Shown piece after piece: positions 1 through 5,185 of a stretch of DNA of 6,646 nt. The stretch covers positions 1-6,646 of the forward strand of contig DATLFQ010000229.1 in NCBI GenBank assembly GCA_035540915.1, given 5' to 3'. The notes below the pieces were generated by a model. That model was not told where the DNA came from. It saw only the letters and a list, made by a program, of their open reading frames with translations, and did no database searches. Each line of letters begins with the position of its first letter. Position 1 is the stretch's first letter. The DNA is from DATLFQ01 sp035540915. GTDB taxonomy: Bacteria > Actinomycetota > Acidimicrobiia > Acidimicrobiales > GCA-2861595. A program made the position numbers and the translations under genes.

Positions 1-1208
1 GCCAGGCCGGCCTCGTCCACGGAGATGACGTGGACCGTCTTGCGGAAGTCGGCCACGCCGAGGGCGCCCGAGAACCGGGCCGAGCCGTAGGTGGGAAGAA
101 CGTGACTGGGGCCGGCCACGTAGTCGCCGACGCTGGCGGGCGCCCAGGGCCCCAGGAACACCGCCCCGGCGTGGCGGACCAGGGGGACCATCGCGGCCGG
201 GTCGGCGGCCATCAGCTCCAGGTGCTCGGGGGCGACGGCGTTGGCCAGCTCCATGGCCTGCTCGGGCCCCTCGACCAGGGCGGTCCAGGAGTTGGCGGCC
301 AGGTTGGCCTCGATGACGGCCCGCCGGGGCGACTCGGCGGCCAGGCGGGCGACCGCCGCCTCGATGGCCGCCGCCGCCGGCTCGTCCCAGGTGATCAGCC
401 AGGCCACGCTGTCGGGGCCGTGCTCCACCTGCACGATCAGGTCGATGGCGGCCGCCTCCACCGGGGTGGTCCCGTCGGCCACCACCACCACCTCCGACGG
501 ACCCGGGAACGAGCCCGGCACGCCGACCCGCCCCTCGGCCGCCACCTCCCGCTTGGCCACCGAGGTGAACATGCCGCCCGGCCCGGCGATCACGTCGACC
601 GCCCGCACCGACGCGGTGCCGTAGGCCATGGCGGCCACCGCATGGGCGCCGCCGATCCGGTAGACCTCGTCGACCCCGGCCAGGGCGGCAGCGGCCAGGA
701 TGCCCGGGTGGACGGTGCCGCCGGACGCCGCCGACGGCGGCGAGCACAGCACCACCTCGGTGACCCCGGCCACCTTGGCGGGGACGGCGGTCATCAGCAC
801 GCTGGAGATCAGCGGCGCCTCCCCGCCGGGCACGCACAGCCCGGCCCGGTCCACCGGCTGGTGGCGGGCGGCGACGATCAGCCCGTCGCGGACGAACGGC
901 GGCTCGTCGGCGAGCGGGTGGCGGTGGAAGGCCTCGATGTTGGCCGCCGCCTCCTCCAGCGCGTCGCGCAGCGGCTTGGCCAGCCCTTCCAGCGCGGCGC
1001 ACAGGTCGGCCGCCGGAACCCGCAGCTCGTCGGGCCGCACGCCGTCGAAGCGCTCGCTGCAGTCGCGCACGGCGTCGTCGCCGCGGGCCTTGACGTCGGC
1101 GAGGATCGCCCGGACCGCGTCGACCGGCGGGTTGTCGGCCGCCCGGGGCCGCGGGATGGTGTCCCGCCAGCCGTCGGGCGCGCCGCGCAGGTCGAGTCGT
1201 CGGAGCAT
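1..1208 (-). CDS. hisD: Histidinol dehydrogenase (HisD), 3' end outside window
   Basis: Cytosolic zinc enzyme that catalyses the last two steps of histidine synthesis, oxidising L-histidinol to L-histidine with two NAD+. 402 codons are visible; family members are about 430-440 residues, so about 35 C-terminal residues lie beyond the left edge. Visible family motifs are VPGG (126-129), GGAHAVAAMAYGT (186-198), GPSE (236-239), VQVEHG (259-264), APEHL (326-330) and GDYVAGPSHVLPT (361-373). Catalytic Glu328/His329, zinc ligands Gln260, His263 and Asp362, plus Ser238 and His369, are present. The final zinc His is off-window. Oddly, the three positions matching E. coli NAD+ contacts Tyr130, Gln188 and Asn211 are Cys125, His189 and Gly212. 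The ATG at 1208 follows a TAGGAT -10 by 11 nt, and no closer in-frame start exists. It probably heads a his operon reading leftward (inference). A HisD-like paralogue is possible but less likely. Confidence 0.93.
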   Translation of the reverse strand, partial: MLRRLDLRGAPDGWRDTIPRPRAADNPPVDAVRAILADVKARGDDAVRDCSERFDGVRPDELRVPAADLCAALEGLAKPLRDALEEAAANIEAFHRHPLADEPPFVRDGLIVAARHQPVDRAGLCVPGGEAPLISSVLMTAVPAKVAGVTEVVLCSPPSAASGGTVHPGILAAAALAGVDEVYRIGGAHAVAAMAYGTASVRAVDVIAGPGGMFTSVAKREVAAEGRVGVPGSFPGPSEVVVVADGTTPVEAAAIDLIVQVEHGPDSVAWLITWDEPAAAAIEAAVARLAAESPRRAVIEANLAANSWTALVEGPEQAMELANAVAPEHLELMAADPAAMVPLVRHAGAVFLGPWAPASVGDYVAGPSHVLPTYGSARFSGALGVADFRKTVHVISVDEAGL

Positions 1209-1219
1209 GGGAAGCGCCG

Positions 1220-1225
1220 ATCCTA
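1220..1225 (-). promoter_or_regulatory. Putative -10 element of hisD
   Basis: Read on the minus strand this is TAGGAT, a good match to the actinobacterial TANNNT -10. It ends 11 nt before the hisD ATG, which would leave an untranslated leader of only about 4-5 nt. No convincing -35 is visible. Confidence 0.5.
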
Positions 1226-1254
1226 CCGCCGAGCTCCCTCCCGGCCCCGGGGGT

Positions 1255-1260
1255 TATCCT
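1255..1260 (+). promoter_or_regulatory. Putative -10 element for a leaderless mRNA (small gene)
   Basis: TATCCT ends 7 nt before the GTG at 1268, so transcription would start at or next to the first base of the start codon. No -35 hexamer is recognisable. This element is the main support for the GTG start of the small gene. Confidence 0.55.
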
Positions 1261-1267
1261 GCGCGCC

Positions 1268-1477
1268 GTGCCACCTGCCCGACCCTCGGCATCGGCGGCC
1301 GCCGAGCTGTCGTCGATGGCCACCGCGGTCGACGAACTGACCGGCCGCGTCACCGCCATCGCCGACGACTACCGGGCCGACAAGCGCGACGACCTGGCCG
1401 CCGAGCTGTACAAGGCGGAGCGGGCCCTGGTGGCGGCGCGCCGCAACCTCGACCGGGTGGTCGGCTGGGACCGCTGA
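1268..1477 (+). CDS. Small helical protein of unknown function, leaderless
   Basis: A 69-residue protein that I do not recognise. Residues 1-13 are a Pro/Ser/Ala-rich tail. From about residue 14 to 65 the sequence is rich in Ala, Leu, Glu, Asp, Arg and Lys with spaced hydrophobics, and reads as one long amphipathic helix or a helical hairpin. It has no cysteines, signal peptide or membrane segment, so it should be cytosolic. The GTG start is chosen because a TATCCT -10 ends 7 nt upstream; an in-frame ATG at 1316 would remove the tail and keep the helix. It is divergent from hisD, with 59 bp between start codons, and is followed by a hairpin-rich spacer. A regulatory or partner-binding role is possible, but nothing in the sequence shows one. 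That it is a real gene is supported by the promoter geometry and a plausible protein composition. Confidence 0.6.
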   Translation: MPPARPSASAAAELSSMATAVDELTGRVTAIADDYRADKRDDLAAELYKAERALVAARRNLDRVVGWDR

Positions 1478-1514
1478 CGGACGGCGTGCTCGTCGCAGCC
1501 GCCGGGCTGGCGGC

Positions 1515-1532
1515 CGGTCCCTGAAGGGACCG
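1515..1532. other. Perfect stem-loop downstream of the small gene
   Basis: CGGTCCC-TGAA-GGGACCG: a 7-bp perfect stem with a TGAA loop, starting 37 nt after the stop of the small gene. No T-tract follows on the plus strand, so it may be a U-less terminator or an mRNA 3'-end stabiliser. Confidence 0.5.
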
Positions 1533-1543
1533 AACCGGGCCGG

Positions 1544-1577
1544 AAAAGAGACCGACGGCGCCCGGAGGCGCCGTCGG
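1544..1577 (-). terminator. Intrinsic terminator of nth
   Basis: Bases 1552-1577 form an 11-bp perfect G+C-rich stem (arm CCGACGGCGCC) with a 4-nt loop. Read on the minus strand the stem is followed directly by TCTCTTTT (1551-1544), the classical Rho-independent arrangement. It lies about 97 nt past the nth stop codon. On the plus strand the stem has an A-rich 5' flank and no T-run after it, so it is much better oriented for nth, although the stem could also slow transcription from the small gene. Confidence 0.72.
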
Positions 1578-1638
1578 CCGAGCGGCGGCGGACCGCTCTC
1601 GGGGGCCAGGTGGCGGGAACCTGCCCCCTCCCCAGCTT

Positions 1639-1666
1639 GGAACGACTCCGGTGGCGGACTTGTTCC
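1639..1666. other. Stem-loop just past the nth stop codon
   Basis: GGAACGA (1639-1645) pairs with the end of the element, and TCCG-GTGG-CGGA (1647-1658) forms the top of the stem. This gives 11 pairs, including one G-U, with a single C-C mismatch. The stem begins 7 nt after the nth stop read on the minus strand. On the plus strand it is followed by a weak T-containing stretch (CGGTTTCTC), so it could serve as a second, imperfect terminator for the small gene. Confidence 0.45.
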
Positions 1667-1673
1667 CGGTTTC

Positions 1674-2375
1674 TCAGACGTCCCGACCGGCGGCGCGAAC
1701 CCGTCGCGGCGGCGTCCCGAGGCCGGCCGACGGGCAGAAGTCGCTCAGGACGCAGACCTCGCAGCGGGGCCTGCGGGCGACGCACACCCGCCGGCCGTGG
1801 AGGATCAGGCGCAGGCTGAACTCGCCCCGGCCGCCGGCCGGCACCACCCGGTCCAGGTCGGCCTCCACCTTGACCGGGTCCGCCTCGGTGGTGAGGCCGA
1901 GGCGGCGGCTCAGCCGCCCGACGTGGGTGTCCACCGCCAGGCCGGGCAGGCCGAAGCCGACGCTGCGGATGACGTTGGCGGTCTTGCGCCCGACCCCCGG
2001 AAGGGTCACCAGGTCGGTCATGGCGGTGGGCACCGCTCCACCGAAGCGGGCCTCCAGGGCGGTCGCCATCCCGATGATGCTGCGGGTCTTGGCCCGGTAG
2101 AAGCCGGTCGGGAAGATCAGCGCCTCCACCTCGGAGGGGTCGGCTGCGGCCAGATCCGCCGGCGCCGGGTAGCGGGCGAACAGGGCCGGCGTCACCTGGT
2201 TCACCCGCTCGTCGGTGGTCTGGGCCGACAGGATGGTGGCCACCAGCAGCTGGAACGGGTCGGCATGGACAAGAGCGCACAGCTCGGTCGCCGAGCCGGG
2301 GTACTCCTCGGCCAGCCGCCGCACCGTCTCCCGGGCGCGGCCGCCCGGGCTGCGGAGTCGTCCCATCGCCTCCAC
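1674..2375 (-). CDS. nth: Endonuclease III (DNA glycosylase/AP lyase)
   Basis: Base-excision-repair enzyme that removes oxidised pyrimidines and cleaves abasic sites by beta-elimination. The protein is 233 residues, close to the family's 210-250. The helix-hairpin-helix LPGVGRKTANVI spans about 125-136. Lys131 is the catalytic lysine and Asp149 (in VDTHVGR) the catalytic aspartate. The [4Fe-4S] ligands Cys198, Cys205, Cys208 and Cys214 have the canonical C-X6-C-X2-C-X5-C spacing. The N-terminal region around LLVATILSAQTTDERVN (43-59) is also typical. The GTG at 2375 is preferred because a -10-like TAGTGA ends exactly 6 nt upstream; an ATG four codons in, at 2366, is an alternative. It is divergent from mshD across 22 bp containing a palindrome, and ends in an intrinsic terminator. 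Nothing essential is missing. Confidence 0.96.
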   Translation of the reverse strand: MEAMGRLRSPGGRARETVRRLAEEYPGSATELCALVHADPFQLLVATILSAQTTDERVNQVTPALFARYPAPADLAAADPSEVEALIFPTGFYRAKTRSIIGMATALEARFGGAVPTAMTDLVTLPGVGRKTANVIRSVGFGLPGLAVDTHVGRLSRRLGLTTEADPVKVEADLDRVVPAGGRGEFSLRLILHGRRVCVARRPRCEVCVLSDFCPSAGLGTPPRRVRAAGRDV

Positions 2376-2381
2376 CTTGGC

Positions 2382-2387
2382 TCACTA
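2382..2387 (-). promoter_or_regulatory. Putative -10 element of nth
   Basis: Read on the minus strand this is TAGTGA, ending 6 nt before the GTG at 2375, the leaderless spacing used elsewhere in the window. The last base is A instead of the conserved T, so it is a weaker match. Confidence 0.3.
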
Positions 2388-2391
2388 CCGT
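2386..2391 (+). promoter_or_regulatory. Putative -10 element of mshD (leaderless)
   Basis: TACCGT (TANNNT class) ends exactly 6 nt before the GTG at 2398. It sits in the centre and right arm of the palindrome. It supports the choice of this GTG and a leaderless mRNA. Confidence 0.55.
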
Positions 2392-2397
2392 GAGCCC

Positions 2398-3312
2398 GTG
2401 CACGATCTGGAGATCAAGCGGCAGATGGGCCAGGGGGACATCGCCGCCGTCTCCGAGCTCCTCGACGTGGCCGCCGAGGCCGACGGCCACCGCCCCCTCG
2501 GCGAGCACCAGTGGCTGGACCTGGTCGAGGGGGGGCGGGCCGGCTTCGCCGGCCTGGTGGCGTGGGAGCCGGGCCACGATCACCCCGTCGGCTACGCCCA
2601 GGTGACCCGGGGCGCCGCCAGCTGGGCCCTGGAGTTCGTGGTCGACCCCCACCACCGCGACCAGGAATGCGACATCGGCCAGGACCTGGTGGCCGCCGCG
2701 CTGGCCGTGGTCGCCGAAGAGGGCGGGGGCCACGTCCACCTGTGGGTGCCCAAGCCAACCGCCGAGCACGACCAGATCGCCGCCGCCACCGGGCTGCACC
2801 GCGGCCGGGACCTGCTGCAGCTCCGCCGGCGCCTACCGCTGGACGACGACGCCCCCCTGTTGGCCACCCGTCCCTTCGAGCCCGGGCGGGACGAGGCGGC
2901 CTGGCTGGAAGTCAACAACCGGGCCTTCGCCAACCACCCCGAGCAGGGGGGCTGGGACCTGGACACCCTGTGCCGCCGGGAGGCCGAGCCCTGGTTCGAT
3001 CCCGACGGCTTCCTGCTGCACGAGCGCGACGGCCGGCTGGCCGGGTTCTGCTGGACCAAGGTCCACACCGACCACGAGCCGCCGCTGGGCGAGGTGTACG
3101 TGGTGGCGGTGGACCCCGACTTCGCCGGCCGGGGCCTGGGCCGCCGGTTGACGGTGGCCGGCCTGGCCCACCTGGCCGGCCGCGGGCTGTCGACGGCGAT
3201 GCTCTACGTCGACGCCGGCAACGTGGCCGCCCGCCGCCTGTACGACAGGCTCGGCTTCCACGTCGACCACACCGACCGGGCCTACGTGGGGGACGTCGAC
3301 CCCAGGCGCTGA
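2398..3312 (+). CDS. mshD: Mycothiol synthase (acetyl-CoA:Cys-GlcN-Ins acetyltransferase)
   Basis: Cytosolic GNAT enzyme for the last step of mycothiol synthesis: it acetylates the cysteine amine of Cys-GlcN-Ins using acetyl-CoA. The protein is 304 residues (M. tuberculosis MshD about 315) and has two tandem GNAT domains, roughly 5-145 and 155-300. The C-terminal, catalytic half carries strong MshD signatures: NRAFANHPEQGGWD (174-187), AEPWFDPDGF (196-205), TKVH (220-223), GEVYVVAVDP (231-240), the acetyl-CoA loop GRGLG (244-248) and LYVDAGNVAARRLYDRLGF (269-287). In the N-terminal half the equivalent loop reads HRDQECDIG (86-94) and has lost the usual first glycine, suggesting a degenerate site. 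The GTG at 2398 lies 6 nt after TACCGT. dinB begins 8-26 bp downstream, so the two may be co-transcribed. Confidence 0.94.
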   Translation: MHDLEIKRQMGQGDIAAVSELLDVAAEADGHRPLGEHQWLDLVEGGRAGFAGLVAWEPGHDHPVGYAQVTRGAASWALEFVVDPHHRDQECDIGQDLVAAALAVVAEEGGGHVHLWVPKPTAEHDQIAAATGLHRGRDLLQLRRRLPLDDDAPLLATRPFEPGRDEAAWLEVNNRAFANHPEQGGWDLDTLCRREAEPWFDPDGFLLHERDGRLAGFCWTKVHTDHEPPLGEVYVVAVDPDFAGRGLGRRLTVAGLAHLAGRGLSTAMLYVDAGNVAARRLYDRLGFHVDHTDRAYVGDVDPRR

Positions 3313-3325
3313 TCTTCGGCGTGTG

Positions 3326-3339
3326 CGAACATGTGTTCG
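3326..3339. promoter_or_regulatory. LexA (SOS) box at the dinB start
   Basis: CGAACATGTGTTCG consists of perfect 5-bp half-sites CGAAC and GTTCG around ATGT, and matches the Gram-positive/actinobacterial LexA consensus CGAAC-N4-GTTCG. It begins 13 bp after the mshD stop and overlaps both a -10-like GAACAT (3327-3332) and candidate dinB start codons. LexA bound here should repress dinB until DNA damage triggers LexA self-cleavage. LexA itself is not in the window. Confidence 0.85.
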
Positions 3340-4529
3340 TGCCCGGAGAGGCGACCATCCTGCACGCCGACCTCGACGCCTTCTACGCGTCGGTCGAGCA
3401 GCGCGACGACCCCACCCTCCGCGGGCGACCGGTGATCGTCGGCGGTGGCGTCGTGCTGGCCGCCAGCTACGAGGCGCGTGCACTCGGCGTCCGCACGGCC
3501 ATGGGGGGCGGGGTGGCCCGCCGGCTCTGCCCGCAGGCGGTGGTGGTGGCGCCGCGCCTGGGTGCCTACAGCGCGGCCAGCCGGGCCGTCTTCGCCGTCT
3601 TCCACGACACAACACCGATCGTCGAGCCGCTGTCCATCGACGAGGCGTTCCTCGACGTGGGCGGTCTGCGCCGCTCGGCCGGCCCGCCGGCCCTGATCGC
3701 CGAGCGGCTGCGGCGCGAGGTCCGGGCCCGAGTCGGCCTCGCCATCACCGTGGGCGTGGCCCGGACGAAGTTTCTCGCCAAAGTGGCCAGCGGCGTGGCC
3801 AAGCCGGACGGCCTGCTCGTGGTTCCGCCGGACGGCGAACTGGCCTTCCTGCACCCGCTGGCCGTCGAGCGGCTGTGGGGCGTCGGCCCGGTGACCGCCC
3901 GGAAGCTGCGCGACCGGGGCCTGGCGACGGTGGGCGCGGTGGCGCGGGTCCCCGAGCCGGCGCTGGTGGCGCTGCTCGGGCGGGCCGGCGGCCGCCACCT
4001 GCACGCGCTGGCGCACAACCTCGACCCGAGGCCTGTCCTGGTCGGCCGGCGCCGGGGGTCGATCGGATCCCAGCGGGCCCTCGGCCGGAGGCCGCTGTCG
4101 GCGGCGGACCTCGACGCCACCGTCGTCGCCCTCGTCGACCGAGTGGCCCGCCGGCTGCGGGCGGCGCGGCGGGTGTGCCGGACGGTCGTGCTGCGGCTGC
4201 GGTTCGCCGACTTCACCCGGGCGACGCGGTCGCGCACGCTGGCGCACGCAACGGCCCACACCGGGGTCGTGCTGGCCGCGGCCCGAGGCCTGCTGGGAGG
4301 GTCACGGCCCGCCATCGAGGAGCGAGGGCTGACACTGGTCGGCATCGCGCTGGCCAATTCGGTCGACGACGGCGCCGTCCAGCTGCCGCTCCCGTTCGAC
4401 GGCCAGCGGGGCGCCGCCCTCGACGCCACGTTGGACCGGGTACGCGACCGCTTCGGTTCGGCGGCGGTCAGCCGAGCCGTGCTGCTGGGCCGCGACGGCG
4501 GCGTGTCGGTGCCCGTGCTGTTGGACTGA
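3339..4529 (+). CDS. dinB: DNA polymerase IV (Y-family translesion polymerase)
   Basis: Error-prone polymerase that copies past damaged template bases. With the GTG at 3339 it has 396 residues, a normal DinB length. Palm/fingers: ILHADLDAFYASVEQRD (7-23), with metal ligands Asp11 in DLD and Asp101/Glu102 in SIDEAFLD (99-106). The steric gate is Tyr16, as in archaeal Dpo4, instead of the Phe of E. coli DinB. TVGVARTKFLAKVAS (137-151) and the helix-hairpin-helix WGVGPVTARKL (180-190) are conserved. The little-finger domain follows, and QLPLPF (348-353) is a likely beta-clamp-binding motif. The start is uncertain: in-frame GTGs lie at 3321, 3333 and 3339, all in or beside the LexA box. 3339 is preferred because a -10-like GAACAT ends 6 nt before it. 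A GGAGAGG at 3344-3350 precedes only ATC and CTG codons. Expression is very likely SOS-induced. Confidence 0.95.
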   Translation: MPGEATILHADLDAFYASVEQRDDPTLRGRPVIVGGGVVLAASYEARALGVRTAMGGGVARRLCPQAVVVAPRLGAYSAASRAVFAVFHDTTPIVEPLSIDEAFLDVGGLRRSAGPPALIAERLRREVRARVGLAITVGVARTKFLAKVASGVAKPDGLLVVPPDGELAFLHPLAVERLWGVGPVTARKLRDRGLATVGAVARVPEPALVALLGRAGGRHLHALAHNLDPRPVLVGRRRGSIGSQRALGRRPLSAADLDATVVALVDRVARRLRAARRVCRTVVLRLRFADFTRATRSRTLAHATAHTGVVLAAARGLLGGSRPAIEERGLTLVGIALANSVDDGAVQLPLPFDGQRGAALDATLDRVRDRFGSAAVSRAVLLGRDGGVSVPVLLD

Positions 4530-4530
4530 G

Positions 4531-4546
4531 CGGGCACGGGTGCCCG
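4531..4546 (+). terminator. Hairpin directly after dinB (U-less terminator candidate)
   Basis: CGGGCAC-GG-GTGCCCG is a perfect palindrome starting 2 nt after the dinB stop; as RNA it gives a 6-bp stem with a CGGG loop. No T-tract follows, so termination is uncertain. The 3' end of dinB (GTGCCCG, 4509-4515) can also pair with its left arm. Confidence 0.4.
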
Positions 4547-4567
4547 GCGGCCGGCGGGGCGGCGATG

Positions 4568-4573
4568 TACGTT
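4568..4573 (+). promoter_or_regulatory. Putative -10 element of the DUF4389 gene (leaderless)
   Basis: TACGTT (TANNNT) ends exactly 6 nt before the ATG at 4580. It supports that ATG over the in-frame ATG at 4565, which would lie upstream of the predicted transcription start. Confidence 0.5.
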
Positions 4574-4579
4574 TCGCCG

Positions 4580-5161
4580 ATGGCGTACCCGGCCGAGCTG
4601 GAGCTGGACGCCGACCTGAGGATCGCCAACTGGCGGCCGCTGGTCCACTGGTTGCTCGTGATCCCGCACATGATCGTGGTGCAGGTGCTCGGTTACGTCG
4701 CCCCGGTGGTGGGGGTGATCAGCTGGTTCGCCATCGTGTTCACCGGCACCCTGCCGGCCGGACTGGCCAACGTCCAGTGCATGATCATCCGCTACGGCGC
4801 CCGGACCTACAGCTACGGCCTGTGGCTGCGCCAGCCCTACCCCCCGTTCGATTTCGCCACGACGCCCGAGGACCCCGGCGGGGACCCGCTGCGCGTGGAG
4901 CTGCGGCCGGCTCTGGAGGGCAGGAACCGCCTGACGGTGGCCCTGCGCTTGCTGTGGGTCATCCCCGCGGCGGTCTTCGTGATGGTGCTTCTGGTGGGCG
5001 CGGCGGTGGCGGCGTTCCTCTCGTTCTTCGCCGTGCTGTTCACCGGCCGGTACCCGGCCGGCCTGCGCGACTTCGTGGTCAAGGTGGGCCGCGCCTGCCT
5101 CCGAGTGGCGGCCTACACCTACCTCCTCACCGACGAGTACCCGCCCTTCGCGCTGGAGTAG
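4580..5161 (+). CDS. DUF4389 membrane protein with two tandem repeats
   Basis: A 193-residue integral membrane protein of the DUF4389 family, function unknown. It has two homologous units. Unit 1 (about 17-92) has LLVIPH (25-30), a hydrophobic stretch, FTGTLPAGL (54-62) and YPPF (87-90). Unit 2 (about 116-191) has LLWVIP (124-129), a hydrophobic stretch, FTGRYPAGL (154-162) and EYPPF (186-190). Each unit has one long hydrophobic segment (about 31-55 and 126-155), possibly hairpins, giving two to four membrane passes. There is no cleavable signal peptide. The start at 4580 rests on the TACGTT -10 and on family members tending to begin with a short segment before the YP motif; the ATG at 4565 adds five residues. 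It begins 50 bp after dinB and converges on the VIT gene with a 24-bp gap. I infer no function. Confidence 0.85.
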   Translation: MAYPAELELDADLRIANWRPLVHWLLVIPHMIVVQVLGYVAPVVGVISWFAIVFTGTLPAGLANVQCMIIRYGARTYSYGLWLRQPYPPFDFATTPEDPGGDPLRVELRPALEGRNRLTVALRLLWVIPAAVFVMVLLVGAAVAAFLSFFAVLFTGRYPAGLRDFVVKVGRACLRVAAYTYLLTDEYPPFALE

Positions 5162-5185
5162 CCGCACCCACTGGCCGACGCCGTA

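Larger units (their letters stand above)
1478..1673. other. Gene-free convergent spacer filled with stem-loops
   Basis: This 196-bp stretch lies between the stops of the convergent small gene and nth. I see no credible coding sequence in it. In order it holds a 7-bp perfect stem (1515-1532), the 11-bp terminator stem (1552-1577), a bulged stem CCGAGCGG/CCGCTCTCGG (1578-1602), a 5-bp stem CAGGT/ACCTG (1607-1623) and an 11-bp stem with one C-C mismatch (1639-1666). It may be only a bidirectional termination zone or may encode a structured RNA; it matches no RNA family that I recognise. Confidence 0.55.
2379..2396. promoter_or_regulatory. Perfect palindrome in the nth/mshD divergent promoter (candidate operator)
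   Basis: GGCTCAC (2379-2385), TACC spacer, GTGAGCC (2390-2396): two perfect 7-bp arms occupying almost all of the 22 bp between the two start codons. It covers the -10 hexamers of both directions, so a dimeric protein bound here would block both nth and mshD. No known regulator is identified from the motif. Confidence 0.5.

Noticed and set aside
1240..1251. CCCGG-CC-CCGGG palindrome between hisD and the small gene as an operator
   Set aside because: It is short, pure G+C and easily produced by composition; no second copy supports it.
30..1340. 436-codon plus-strand open frame across the hisD region
   Set aside because: Its translation is low-complexity Gly/Arg/His/Val-rich without any domain. 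The opposite strand encodes a clear HisD, so this is a GC-rich antisense shadow.
1369..2799. 476-codon minus-strand open frame over the small gene, nth and mshD
   Set aside because: It runs through several real genes in the wrong frame, has Arg/Gly/Pro-rich shadow composition and contains no family motif.
2511..3320. Long upstream extension of the dinB frame to an ATG at 2511
   Set aside because: The extension is an Arg/Pro/Gly-rich out-of-frame reading of mshD. DinB homology begins only near ILHADLDAF, and the LexA box marks the real start region.
3344..3350. GGAGAGG as a Shine-Dalgarno for dinB
   Set aside because: At proper spacing it is followed only by ATC or CTG, not ATG or GTG. Within codons it reads as Gly-Glu-Ala, so it is probably chance.
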